Assembly: GCA_003339415.1 (NCBI GenBank)
Contig: PDHQ01000242.1
Span: forward strand, 1 to 52,658
From: Ophiocordyceps camponoti-saundersi (nom. inval.)
Taxonomy: Eukaryota > Ascomycota > Sordariomycetes > Hypocreales > Ophiocordycipitaceae
Direction: 5' to 3'
Length of the DNA: 52,658 nt
Shown: positions 37,490 to 50,870 of the stretch, one piece after another
Layout: the number at the start of each line of letters is the position of its first letter
Position numbering within the stretch: the stretch's first letter is position 1
Translations under genes and position numbers: made by a program
The notes under the pieces: generated by a model
What the model was told of the DNA's origin: nothing
What the model saw: only the letters and a program-made list of their open reading frames with translations
Databases searched by the model: none

Positions 37490-40400
37490 AAAGTTTTAAA
37501 CTTAATATAATAAAAAGAGGTAGCTTAGTAAGCCTTAAAGATAATATAAAAGTATTTAAACTAAGTTATAGCTAGCTATTAGAGAATAAGGCTTTTAAGT
37601 TCCTTACTTAGTAAAATTAAAATAAAGTAAACTATAGTATTAAAAGCGATTATAAACTTAATAACCTTAATATAAATTTCTCTTACTTAAAAGAGTAAAA
37701 AGCTTTAAGTAAATAATATAAGTATAGTTAAGGCTAGCTATTAGTAAGCAAGCTTCTTTATAAAATAGTAAAGGTAAGGCTTTTATTAAAATTTATAATA
37801 AGTTTAAACCTTAAATATATATACCTTTTATATTAGTTAAATAATATTCCTATTAAGAAATAGCGGAGATATATTAATAAAGCGGGCTTTTATAAAATAT
37901 AAAAGCTTATTTTTAAGTAGCTAAAAAGTTATTTTATACTTTATTACTTAATTATAATAAATACTCTAAGCTTATTTAAGCTAGTAATAAACTTAAATAA
38001 AAATACGCCTAGTAGTAAGAATATTAATATTATCTATAAATTTAATAATAAGTATATTAATTACCTATTTTAAACGCTTATAAAAAGATAAGATATATAG
38101 AATAAATAATATTAAAGAGAGCAGGGAGCCTTAAGGGATTTTAATAAAAATAAGGAAAAAGTTTAATAATTTATTATTAACTTTTAAATAAAAGGTATAA
38201 TCGAAAAAGTAAAAGTAAAGGAAAGTTATAATTTATCTAAGGAAGCTAAAAAAGTTAAGGATTTCTATTAGCTTAAAATATAAAATATAGTTAAAAGCGC
38301 TTATTATATTAAATATTAAAAGGGAAGCGGAGTTTTAGAAGCTTTAAGCGGTATAAATAAACTCTATTAAGAAAAGTAAAGTACTATTAGTAAACTTATT
38401 AAGCTAGTTCCTTATCTAACCTTATAATAAAACTCTTATAAACTTTACTATATAAGATATCTTTTTTATAATTATAATTTTAAGGATTTTATTTATAATA
38501 TTAAGAAAGGAGATAAGATAATAGCCGCTTAAAGTCTAATAAACTTTTAAGCTTTTACTTATTTTCCGAAAAACTATAATATTAAAAGTCTAATATTAAA
38601 TAAAGAAATATCTATAAGTAATATAGTTTTAAAAAAGCTTAGTTAAAATTATTATAAGGGGTTATTTATAACTTTTTAGGAAGCTAATAAGGATATTATT
38701 AAGCTTAGCGGATTTCTATAAAATATTATTAAAGAAAGTAAAGCGGACTTTATTTTTAATAACTTAAAAGGGGATATTTATTAAAAGGAAAAAGTTAAAA
38801 ATAAAAAAATATTAAGTATTCTCTAAAAAATAAGGAAAGAACTTATAAGTTAGAAGCTTTAACTTTTCGAAGAAAAATAATTAAAAAGTAAAGTTTATAT
38901 TTAATTAAAAAGAAAAAGTATATATAAGCTTTAGAGAAGCTTAGCTATAAAGTTTTACTTACTAAGCTATAAATTATATAATACTAAAGTTATTACTTAT
39001 AAAAGTAAGAAATTGCTTCTAATTATTCCTTTTTACTTTCCTAATAGATAATTTTTATTATATTATAATATTTTAATATACTTATTAATAATTAAAATTT
39101 AGCTATATTTACTAATATTACTTAATATATTTTATATTTAAAATTATAGAAATAGTTTCTAAAATTTATTATAAATATAAATAAAAATTATATTATTAAA
39201 ATAATTTTAAAATAATTAAGCTAGCTATAATATTAATAATAATAATAATAATTTATACGCTAATATACTTTATATAGCTTAGAACTATCTTATATATATT
39301 CTAAAAAAGGAAAAAATTAAAAAACTTAAAATAAAACCTTTCTTTTAAGCGTTACCTTAGCTTTAAGTTAAACCCCGCTTATACCTAGTACTTTATATAT
39401 TTAATAAGTTAAGTATTAACTAGTAATTTAAAAGCTAATATTTCCCCCTAAGCGGACTCCGTAGTAGTAAAAATATATATAAACTAAATCCAGTATAAAG
39501 TTTATATAGCTTCCTTATCTTCTTAGCTATTATTATTATTATAAACTAAATCCTTATATTTAATTAAAATAGCCTTAATAATTTAATTTATTAAAGCTTT
39601 ATTAGTATAGCTTAAAAATATATAAAAGTTTTATTATTTTATAATAAACCTTATAATAGCTAATTCCGGAAAATAGCTAAATTATTATAATAAAGCTATA
39701 AATAAATATAAAGTTAAAGTTAGAGGAGGGGGTATTACTATATTTACTTTTTAATATTTCCGCTTTAGCTATTATTAGTTTCTAGTTAGCGCTAAAAAGG
39801 AAAAAAGGGCGGTATATATAAAATTCTAGTTTATAAACCTCTAAAGTTAGGTAATATACGCGTTCTTCGCCTAATCCTATACTACTCTTATTTTAAAGTA
39901 AAGTTAACTTTACTTAAAATAAGATTTTTAATAAAAAATAATAATAATATAATCTTTTTATATAAGCTATAAAGTAAGTAGACTTATTTTTTATAAATAA
40001 AATAATAAAATATTTATTTTATTATAGCTTTATTATATAATATTTAATAATATATTTAAATTAGTAATATTTAAAATATTATTAAAGTTAAACTTTTAAT
40101 ATATATAGTTTAATATTAAAAATCTTTACTTATATTATTATATTTTTATTATAAATTTAATTTATATTTATTACGCTATTAATAATAATTACTAAGAAAT
40201 TTCGCTAAATTTTAAAATAATATCTTTTTATATATAATTATATTACTAAAACTTTATTTAATAACTTAATTTTTTTTAAAAAGCTTCCTTACTACCTTAT
40301 TATAAGGCTTACGCTAGTATTTTTTTTATAATAAAAGTATAACCTCTACTAGTTAAGTATACCTTTTCTCCGAAAATAATATAAAGCTATCTTAAATTAA

Positions 40401-43000
40401 ACTAAAGCTTATAAATAATATCTTAAAATATTATTATAATATCGCCGCTAAGTAATTTCCTTATTATAAAAGCTTAGCTTTACTTATAAAGTTTATAATT
40501 AATATTTATTATAATTACTTTAAAGCTTTAGATTTAAAGTAAAATAGCTATAAAATTAAAATAAATTATAAGCTATTACTTATATTATTTAGGAACTTAT
40601 TTTTTAATAATTTTCTTTAGCGCTTAAGCTATAATTATAGCTAATATTAAAAGACTTCCGCTTTTTTTAAAGTTATAAAAAAGAGAGGAAACTATAGCTA
40701 TAATAGCTAAGGAGATATTACTAATTAATAGAGTTAAAATAAAGGGGGCACCTCCTTAAACTTTTTCGGACTCCGCTATTTATTCGATAATTACTTATAT
40801 AAAAATAAAAGCGTTTTTTAAAATAATCTTATTAATATCTACCTTAGCTTCTAATAAGGTAATAAGTATAGTAAACTTTTAAGTTTAAAATTATTATAAT
40901 TTAAAGTAAAGTTATATTCTAAGTAAAAAATTTTTATAGTTATAATTAACTTATATAGTATTACCCTCCCTTTTAAAATTACTTTAGGCGTAGCTAGCTA
41001 TTATTATAAAGTAATAAAGGGAGCAAAGTCTGCTTATAATATAAAAATAAAAAGTTTATATTTATATCGCTATAAGTATAAAGTTTATAAAATATATAAA
41101 AGTAGTTATAGCTATAATATTTAATTATTTATATAGCTATATTATTAATTTTTTAATATTTATTATAAACTCTACTTAAATAATAAAAAATAAAAAGCGG
41201 TTTTTTACTTTTATATATAAAATATTAAAATTAAAGCGTTTTTAATATAATATTAAAATAAAGTTTAAAAAAAAAAAAATAATAAAAAATATAAATTAAA
41301 GAATATAATTAAAGCTAAAAAGATTAAAATCTAAGCTAAAATATATAAAGAAATAATTAAGTATATTTTAAATTAAGTTAATAATATTAATTCTCCGCTT
41401 ATATACCTTTTAAGTAATTTTATAAAAAGAAGTAAAGAGTTTAAGATAAAGTTAATAAAAAGCGAAAAAAAGCTTTATTAAGTAAAAGGAGGTATAATTA
41501 TAAAGGTCTTAAAAGGAGTAATAAGCGTTAAAGTTACTAAAGATAATTAGCGGAGCAGAGGTAAAAGTAAAGCGTAAGAAGGAAGGAGGAGGTAATAAGT
41601 ATAAAAAAGGTTTTATATATATTTTAAATAGTAAAAAATAAATAATAAAAACTTAAAGTTTATTATAAAAAAATATTTTAGTAAAATTAAGCTTTATAAT
41701 AAAGTTTTAATTATAAATTTTATACTATTTATATATATAAAGAAAAGCTTTATTTTTACTTTAAATAAGGTAATAAAAAGTAAATTTTAAAAATAAAAAA
41801 TAATTATATATATTAAGCTAGAATTTTTATATAATAATAATATTATAGCTTTCTCTACTAAATAAAGCGAGCTAAATAAAATAGTTAATTTTTTATATAT
41901 TTTATATTAAAGTTATAATTTTTATAAGGATTAAATATTAAAAATAATAATTTATAATTATTTTAATTATATAAAGTTTACTAATATAAACTTTACTTAG
42001 AATTATTATAAAGCTAGTTATAAGTTATAAAGTTTATTATATAGCTTATAGCTTTTATAAGTATTACTAAGTTAAGAGCTTTTTAGGGAGACTTAAGTAA
42101 GTAATATATTATAAAAGGAGCGTTAAGGTATATTTTAAAAAGATTTATAATATACTCGCTTTTTTAGAGAAATTATAATAAAGCTTTTGCTATTTTTATA
42201 AAGTTATCGCTAAGTAAAGACTAGAGGTTAAGTAAACTATAATATTTATAAAAAGTAAAGCTTATTAAGAAAGCTAAACTTAATATAGCTTTATTATTTC
42301 TAAGACTCTAAGTAATCCTTTAACTATATAAAATATATACTTTTATATAAAATATAATAGTAAGGCCTTTTTCCTTTTTATATAAGGTAGTTTTCTTTTT
42401 TATTATTATATAAGGTAGGTATATAATATTTATATTAAGAAAGCTCCTAGTAATACTTAATAATATATCTAAATTAAAAAGACTAATAATTTTATTTAAA
42501 GTATATAAAATTCTTATAAAGGTTATAATAAATTATTTTTATATTTATAATTACTTTATTTAAGTAAAGCTTATTTATATTCTTTACGCTACTTAAGCTT
42601 ATAATAAAATAAGTTTATAAAGCTTCTTTATTAATAATATATTAAAATTAAAATATTTTTACCTAAACTATATTAACTTTATTTATTTTCTTAATAATAC
42701 TAAATAGTATATTATAATTATAATTAGCTACTAAGGTTTAAATACCCTTAGCGATTATAATATATATTTAGCGTATATACTTAGCCTCTATTTTAAAAGC
42801 TTAAGCTACTTATTTATCCTTTAAAATAAAATCCTTATATTTTAAGTTAAATATAATAATAAGATCTTTACTAAGAAATTAATATATAGTAACTATTATA
42901 AGGTAGCTTATAGCTTTATTAACTTTTTAAATAACTTTTTAGGGAGTAAGCGCTAAAACTTTATTAATTACTAAAATATCTTTTACTAATATAAATATTT
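37490..43000 (+). pseudogene. D2: unidentified long coding relic, copy 2, split by B3
   Basis: Direct, diverged copy of D1. Matching resumes after B3 (39235-41108), so the ancestral unit was contiguous. It is more AT-rich than D1. The right part near 41300-41550 matches 34620-34860, and 42840-42910 probably matches about 36290-36400. Function unknown. Confidence 0.45.
39235..41108 (-). mobile_element. B3: LINE-like insertion in repeat D2
   Basis: 1874 bp, the same family and orientation as B1, flanked by an exact 13-bp duplication TAGCTATAATATT (39222-39234 and 41109-41121). The left edge starts with an (AAT)n run. Its length is nearly the same as B1, so this may be the full-length unit. It splits the D2 coding relic. 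Confidence 0.7.
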
Positions 43001-43369
43001 CCCTTTTTATTCTCGCTAGGATTAGGCGTATAAGGGGCGCTATAAGGGGGGCGGAGTTTAGAGCAGAGTTTACGATTATATTAGCTTAAGTTAAAAATCT
43101 AAAAGCGGAGTTTAACTTCTTATTTATTATTTTATAAAAAGCGGCTTTAACTAAACTTTAAATAGCGCGAGAGATAATAATAAATAAGCTAAATAAATTC
43201 TAAAAAGCTTATTAGCGCTATTAAAGTTTAGTAAATATTATATTAAAAATACCTTATATAGGGCGAAAATCTTATATAAAGATTACCCTAATAAGTTTTT
43301 TATATATAAATTTTAAAATAAGATTTATTAAAATTTAAAAAATATTAATAAATAAGTTATTAGAGTTAA
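43001..43369. other. End of D2 and spacer, no gene seen
   Basis: A GC patch near 43010-43080 (GGCGTATAAGGGGCGC-like) is followed by AT-rich DNA up to repeat F2. The exact end of D2 could not be placed. Confidence 0.35.
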
Positions 43370-43614
43370 TAATAATATTTTATTAACTTTTACTTATATA
43401 TAAATATTATTAGGACTAATTAAGCTTTTAAGTTTTATTATTAAGTATTATTAATATTAATAGTAAACTAGGAGGCAGACCGCCTTATAACTTTATATTT
43501 AAGGTTATTCCCTTAGTAAAGTTAAACTTTAAGAGGTAAAAAGTATTAAATTTTTTATAATATTATAGCGTTAAGTATAAATAGAGGCCTTAATTGTTTA
43601 AAGTTATAAAAGTT
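43370..43614. repeat. Repeat F, copy 2
   Basis: About 245 bp, a direct repeat of 179-425, with slightly more surviving G and C. It abuts a detached, inverted element A LTR fragment on its right. Both F copies therefore touch element A sequence. Confidence 0.6.
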
Positions 43615-43840
43615 ATATATAAAGGGGTATATATTAGTAAATATAAGAGAGGGTATAATAAAATCTTAATAAGAAAATAATTATATTTCTTAGTAATTTC
43701 CTTTAAGGTTTTTTTAAATAATTTTATAATAAGGCTTTTAAAAGTTATATAATTATAATTAAAAATCCTTAGAAATTACTAAGGAATATTTAAGGGAAAT
43801 CCTTATAAGTACTAGCAAAATCCTTATAAGTGCTAATATA
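43615..43840 (-). repeat. Detached 5' part of an inverted element A LTR
   Basis: The reverse complement aligns with roughly positions 1-206 of the element A LTR, including the AGAGGGTATA and CCTTATAA blocks. Together with 7020-7165 it makes up one whole LTR in the same orientation, with a short shared stretch (ATATATAA...GGGTATATAT) at the break. It lies directly against repeat F2. Confidence 0.65.
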
Positions 43841-44427
43841 TAATAATAATTATAAATAATATTAATAAAAGCTTAGTTTACTTATAGCTTATAAAATATA
43901 AAAAAGTATTATATTAAAAAAGGTTTTTACTATTATAAAATAGTAAGCTAAGGGGTAGCAGCTTATAATAAGGTTATAGTTATTATTACTTAAATAGCTA
44001 TATAAATTAATATTATTAATATATAAAAGTTTTAAAGCTTTATAATAATAGCTTATTATTTTAAAAGCTAAGTAATAATAGCTTATAAAATATTAAAGTT
44101 ATTTATAATTAAATTTATCTTATTATAAAAGTTTTATATTATATTATTCTTATAAAAAGCTAATTTTATTAATATAAAGTAATTTAAGAGGTTTTAAAAT
44201 ATATATAATATATATATTTAAAGTTATAGTTTATATATAGCTCGCGCCCGCCCTATATAAGGCGCTAACTAATTATATATATTTATATATACTTTATACT
44301 TATTATATATATAAGCTTAGCTAAGTACTTTTATATAACTTAACTATTTAAATATAATATAAATCTTTTATAAATAATATAAAATAGCTTATATATTTTT
44401 TTTTATATTTTTAATTTAAAATCTTTT
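43841..44427. other. AT-rich spacer left of element E, no gene seen
   Basis: If the LTR fragment to the left is a 5' LTR read on the minus strand, this stretch is the original DNA flanking element A copy 3. A short CpG patch lies at about 44241-44262. Nothing else recognised. Confidence 0.4.
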
Positions 44428-44432
44428 TTTAT

Positions 44433-44642
44433 TATAAAGGATTAGTTTATAACTAATCGTAGCTAGATAAGGGGGATTATAGCGGATATATTTAGGTCTT
44501 CCCGATAACGCTTAGTTATTACGCGGGGTATATAGCTAGCTTAGAAGGGGGGCTTCTCTCCCCTCTTTTTCCTCTCTTCGATAGCTTTAATTATAACTTT
44601 ACTTTAGCTTATTTCTATAATCGCTTTAGTAAGACCTTTATA
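44433..44642. repeat. Left LTR of element E (210 bp)
   Basis: Begins TATAAAGG and ends CCTTTATA, an 8-bp terminal inverted repeat. It matches 45998-46207 over the full length. Confidence 0.88.
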
Positions 44643-45997
44643 TTAATTAAAGCTCCTCTTACCGCTAACTAAACGTAAAAGTAAAATCTTAGTATAAAAC
44701 GCTATTAAATTTTACTTATATTAAAGCTATTTTTAGCTTATTTTAGCCTAGACTCTTAGCTAGCCGCTATATATACTAAATTTATAATTAATAAAGCTAT
44801 AATTAAGGAGCCTAAGTCTTAGTTTTACTATATTTTTTCTTATCTTAGTATTTTCTAATAAATATTCCTTTTATATATTATTATAGCTATAGATTTTTCT
44901 TACTAGCTTAAAGCCTTTTTAGCATATATCTCTAAGCTTTTTAAGAAAAGTTATAAAAAGCGCTAAATAGGTTTTTCCTTAGTTAAGATATATTATAAGC
45001 TATTAAAGCCTTTTAGAAAATATATTATAAGGTAAGAATATACTTTTTTTAAAGCTAGACTATTAAACTAATCTAATTATATTAGGATTATTTTACTCTT
45101 ATCTAAGCTATATAAAAAGCTATAAGAGCGCTTAGATTATAAAAACTAGCTTATAATATACGCGGCTTTTATTAGCTTTCTCTAAAGCTTTAATAAAGTA
45201 TTTAGTTTTAGGAATATTCCTAACGCGCTAGTTAATTTACTACCCCTTTTTTTTACTAACTTAATAAATATTACGTTTATATAATCTTATTTTAATATTA
45301 TTAAGCGCTAATATTACTATTAGTATAATTAAATTAGTTATTTTAAGCGTAACTATTTAAAGCTTTATAAGTAAATAAGGATATTAAAGTTAAGGCTTTT
45401 TATAAGCGAAGCGGGGTAATTAGAGGTAAATTTAAAATATTTTAATTAAAGGGATAATAAGTAAAAAGGGATAAATATACGTTAAATATTATAGCTTAGG
45501 TAATTTCTAGCTTTATTACGTTACTTTATATAGGGATACTTTACGCGTAGCTTAGGCGCGTAAATTTATTAGTAAATATATACTATAATTATATTACGCT
45601 TTAGCTTATAAACTAGCGCTAATAGTATATAGTAATAAGTATATAGCTAGCTTTACTATTTACCGTAATTAAAGTATTCTCTAAGCTTCTTATAATTAAT
45701 ATAATACTATTTAGTTTTATATATTAGCTATATAAGTAAGTTTTACTATTAATATATAAGTTTATTAATTCCTACTTTAAGCGGTGCTATAATTCTAAGC
45801 TTATTAGAATTTTCCTTATAAAGATCGGGGTTTAATTTTTTAAGTTATAAGGGAGCTTTTCTGCCCTCTTATTTTTATTTTTATAAAAGCTATTAGGCTA
45901 TTAGCTAGAGATTATATAAAATATCTTATTAGTATAATAATACGTAACTTTTCTATCTTATACTTTTACCTTCTTAGCTAGCCTAAGGAGGAGGCTA
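44643..45997 (+). pseudogene. Element E interior, unidentified coding relic
   Basis: A plus-strand frame spans most of the interior and is interrupted by TAA and TAG only, as RIP would do to a roughly 450-codon frame. No pol motif can be read. It could be a gag relic or a captured host sequence; I do not recognise it. Confidence 0.3.
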
Positions 45998-46207
45998 TAT
46001 AAGGGATTAGTTTATAACTAATTATAACTAGATAGGGGGGATTATAGCGGATATATTTAGGTCTTCCCGATAGCGCTTAGTTATCGCGCGGGGTATATAG
46101 CTAGCTTAGGAGGGGGGCTTCTCTCCCCTCTCCTTCCTTTTTTCGATAGCTTTAATTATAACTCTATTTTAGCTTACTTCTATAGTTGCCTTAGTAAGAC
46201 CTTTATA
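45998..46207. repeat. Right LTR of element E (210 bp)
   Basis: Full-length direct repeat of 44433-44642, beginning TATAAGGG and ending CCTTTATA. Differences are mainly C/T and G/A. Confidence 0.88.
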
Positions 46208-46212
46208 CTTAT

Positions 46213-47849
46213 AAAGTATTTTAAAAATAAAACTTTACTTTTATATAATAAAAGTAATAATATTAAATAAAATAGTAAATTATTCTTTAGAGCTTTTACT
46301 TATTTATAAATTTTAATATTAAGTAAGGTAAGTTTTAATTATACTTAAAGATTAATATTTTTAGAATATTATTTTATTATATATTTTAAAATAAAAAGGA
46401 AATAAGCTAAGTAAGTTTATTTATATAATTTTTACTTTATATTAATACTTATTTTAAAATATTTATAAATTAATTAATACTTTAATAAATAATAATTTAA
46501 TTAATTTTTATAATGTTATTAAAAGTAATATTAAAGATATTTATAAGCTTAAACTAGCTAATATTTTCTCTTTTTTTAATAAACTTATTATTTTTATTAT
46601 TTTAAAAATTTTATTAATTATATAATTAAAAACTATTATTTAAATTTAAAAGTTTTAAAAATATTTTAAGTTATTATTTAAAAGAATAATATTATATACT
46701 TAGAGAATTTTATTAACTATTTTTAATACTTTTTTTTTATTTTAATAATAATAAAAGAGGTTTTCCTAAATTAAGTATAATAAAAATATCTAAAAATATT
46801 ATTTCCTTAAAATATTTTTTCTTAATATAAAAGTAAGAAGCTCTCTTTTTAAAGTTAATAATTTAAGTTATATAAAGGTTTCTTTACCTTTTTATAAAGG
46901 AAATTTTATTTTATTTTTACTTTTATTTTATAAAGGGATCTTTATCTTATAAAGGGATTCTAGTTTTATTTTTACTTTTTTTAATAAAGTAAAATACTTA
47001 TTTTTATTTTTAGTATTAATTTAATTAAAAAGTATTCTAAAACTATTATTAGCTAGTTTTTGAAAAATATCTAAAGAAGTAAAAAATATTATTAAATATA
47101 TACTTTAGTTAATTTACTTACTTTAATAATTAATTTTAATTTATAACAATTCCTAAATTAGTTAAAAAGCGTTTAATATTAGCTAATAAGTATACTTTTG
47201 AAAGTTATTTTAGTAATATAAGTATTTTTTAATTAGTTTAGTTTTCTTATTATTTATAAAAAGAAAGGTTTTTTTAAAAAATAATATTCTTTTAGTTTTT
47301 TTAAAAATATTAAAAATATAAGCTTTTACCTTTTTAGCTATATTTTTATTTTTAATTATATTAAGAAATTATATAATAAAGAGATAATATATAGCTAAAA
47401 TAATAAAATAAATATAATAAAGCTTTCTTTTAAGCTAAAAATCTACACTTAGAAAATTAGTTAATAAGAATATTTTAAATTTATCTTATTACTTTAATTA
47501 GCTAAATATTTATAAGTTAATAAAATATAGAATTATTCTTAATTAATATATATTTATATATATAAGTTATTAATAATTATATATACTAAGCTAGTTATTA
47601 AATATAATATATAAAAAGTAAAAATAAGCTAGCTATTAGTTATAAAATTATAAATTAACTTTTATAAAAAATATAAATATAAAGAAAAATTTTAAAAATT
47701 AAAATTATAATTATAAAAAAATCTAACTTATTATTTAAAAAATATTAAGCTAGTTATATAGCTAGGAAATTAAAAAAAGTTTCTTAATATAATTTTTAAA
47801 ATATTTACCTAAAAAGATTTTATAGTAATTTTTATATATATTAATATAA
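46213..47849. other. AT-rich desert, no gene seen
   Basis: Extremely AT-rich RIP-mutated DNA with no recognised repeat partner within the window and no readable protein motif. Confidence 0.5.
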
Positions 47850-47931
47850 GCCCTCCTAGCGTAGTAGTTAAGTGCTTAGAGATATTAGTCTCTTATAAGC
47901 AAGGTAGTTAGTTTAAATCCGGCAAAGGGCA
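47850..47931 (+). ncRNA. RIP-mutated tRNA-like unit (tRNA pseudogene or SINE head)
   Basis: GCCCTCC at the 5' end can pair with AAAGGGC at the 3' end apart from two positions that RIP would change from G to A. An A-box-like TAGCGTAGTAG (47857-47867) and a B-box-like AGTTTAAATCC (47910-47920, one C-to-T and two G-to-A from the consensus) are correctly ordered and spaced. The T-arm GTTAG/CCGGC also becomes paired if RIP changes are allowed for. The anticodon arm is irregular, so isotype is not assigned. Confidence 0.5.
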
Positions 47932-47944
47932 TAGTTATTTTTTA

Positions 47945-48035
47945 CCCTAACTATATAGCTAAGGTATAGTCTAACTCCGGCATAACCCCGGTAAAAGTAA
48001 TAACCCTGCTAGGTTTATAATAAGTATAGTTAGGG
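47945..48035. repeat. 11-bp inverted repeat beside the tRNA-like unit
   Basis: CCCTAACTATA (47945-47955) and TATAGTTAGGG (48025-48035) are exact reverse complements around 69 bp. They start 14 bp after the tRNA-like unit and may be the body of a SINE-like element. Confidence 0.55.
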
Positions 48036-48705
48036 GGCTATAATAATATAAGTTATTAAGAGACTAAGAACCTTTTAATAATAATTATAAGCTACCTTAA
48101 TAGCTAAAAAGCTAAAAACTAATTTAATTTAATAATAAAGTATAATTATAAAATAAGTTAATTAGCTAATTTTAAAGTTTTTACTAAGTATTATTAATAT
48201 ATATATTAGAATTACTTAGATTTTAGATAAGATATATAATAAAGAAATATAAGTACCTTTTACTTAAGATTAGCGTAATTTCAGATAATACTTATAATAA
48301 TTAAGTTTTCTAACGCGACGAATTTAGCCTATTAGCTAGCTAATAATATTAAGTAAAAGGTTTTCCTCTAAGCCTTTTAGTTTTACCTCTCTATTAAATA
48401 GTATATACTTAGATACCTTATAGGTCCCTAGTATAATTTAATATATATATATATATATTAGTATAATAGAAATTTCTTAATATATAATAATTTTCTAATA
48501 AAATCTAAAAATTTCTAAAAATATATTTTAATATTAAATTTAATTAAAAATCTTAGTAAAATCTTAAAAGTAAATAAGGGGAAATCTTAGAAGGAAATTT
48601 AAGTAATTTCTTAAGTATAAAATTATTAAAGTTTCTAGGAGAAATCTAAGTAAAATCCTAAATATAAATATTAAAAAGTTCTTAGGGGAAATCCTAGTAA
48701 AATAT
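48036..48705. other. RIP-mutated DNA with G repeat and diverged short repeats
   Basis: 48320-48455 is similar, inverted, to 13190-13320 (shared core GGGACCTATAAGGT with an AT-dinucleotide run). At about 48560-48700 phrases such as GGGGAAATCYTAG and AGTAAAATCYTAAA recur, suggesting a decayed tandem repeat. No gene. Confidence 0.45.
48320..48455 (-). repeat. Repeat G, inverted copy
   Basis: The reverse complement matches 13190-13320 through an AT run, the GGGACCTATAAGGT core, a GAGGGG/GAGAGG-type block and a GCTAGC-containing end. About 130 bp; edges uncertain. Confidence 0.5.
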
Positions 48706-49076
48706 TGTGAGGAAATTATAGTAAAAAGTCGGGCAATTTATAGGAGTATTATTAGACGTCTTATATTATCGGGTCTAGGGCCAGACCTACTAAGGGCTCG
48801 AGCCCGGTTAGGTCCGTATATTAGCTATACTTAATTAGTATAGAGGGGCCACTATAGTTAGACTTAGCATCAGGATAATATAGCCCTGATCCGAGATAGC
48901 CTATGCGTGCAATACCTTTTACTCCCGGTCTCACTCTTAGGGAGCAAGGTCTGTAGAGGTCACTCGTGAGACCTCATGTGATCATTCTACTGTTTCTATA
49001 ACACTCGTCTTATTTTCAATTCGCCATTAAGTGACGCTTACTAGGATATCAATGTCTCTTGCTTCTCAGGGCGTTT
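48706..49076. other. 3' flank of the synthetase gene with a hairpin cluster
   Basis: No gene is seen. Composition is normal from about 48890 to 49076 and grades into RIP-mutated DNA leftward, with scattered surviving CpA and TpG. Five inverted repeats lie here: GGTCT/AGACC at 48772-48787, the 12-bp palindrome GGGCTCGAGCCC at 48794-48805, CTATACT/AGTATAG at 48825-48843, ATCAGG/CCTGAT at 48869-48890 and GAGGTC/GACCTC at 48956-48975. The right-hand part probably holds the 3' untranslated region and termination signals; no convincing polyadenylation hexamer was found. Confidence 0.5.

Positions 49077-50870
<1,794 letters not shown>

Larger units (their letters stand above)
44433..46207. mobile_element. 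Element E: compact LTR element (1.8 kb)
   Basis: 1775 bp with two 210-bp LTRs of equal length. Flanking pentamers TTTAT (44428-44432) and CTTAT (46208-46212) differ by one C/T, consistent with a RIP-altered target duplication. The 1355-bp interior is too short for gag-pol, so this is a non-autonomous (TRIM-like) element or an internally deleted one. Confidence 0.85.

Noticed and set aside
7166..43614. A Starship-type giant element
   Set aside because: The size and single-LTR disruption are suggestive, but no captain recombinase or typical ends were recognised, so it is listed only as a question.
1..48700. Mitochondrial origin for the AT-rich DNA
   Set aside because: Paired LTRs with RIP-type differences, chromovirus pol relics, loss of CpA/TpG and a spliceosomal-intron nuclear gene point to RIP-mutated nuclear DNA.
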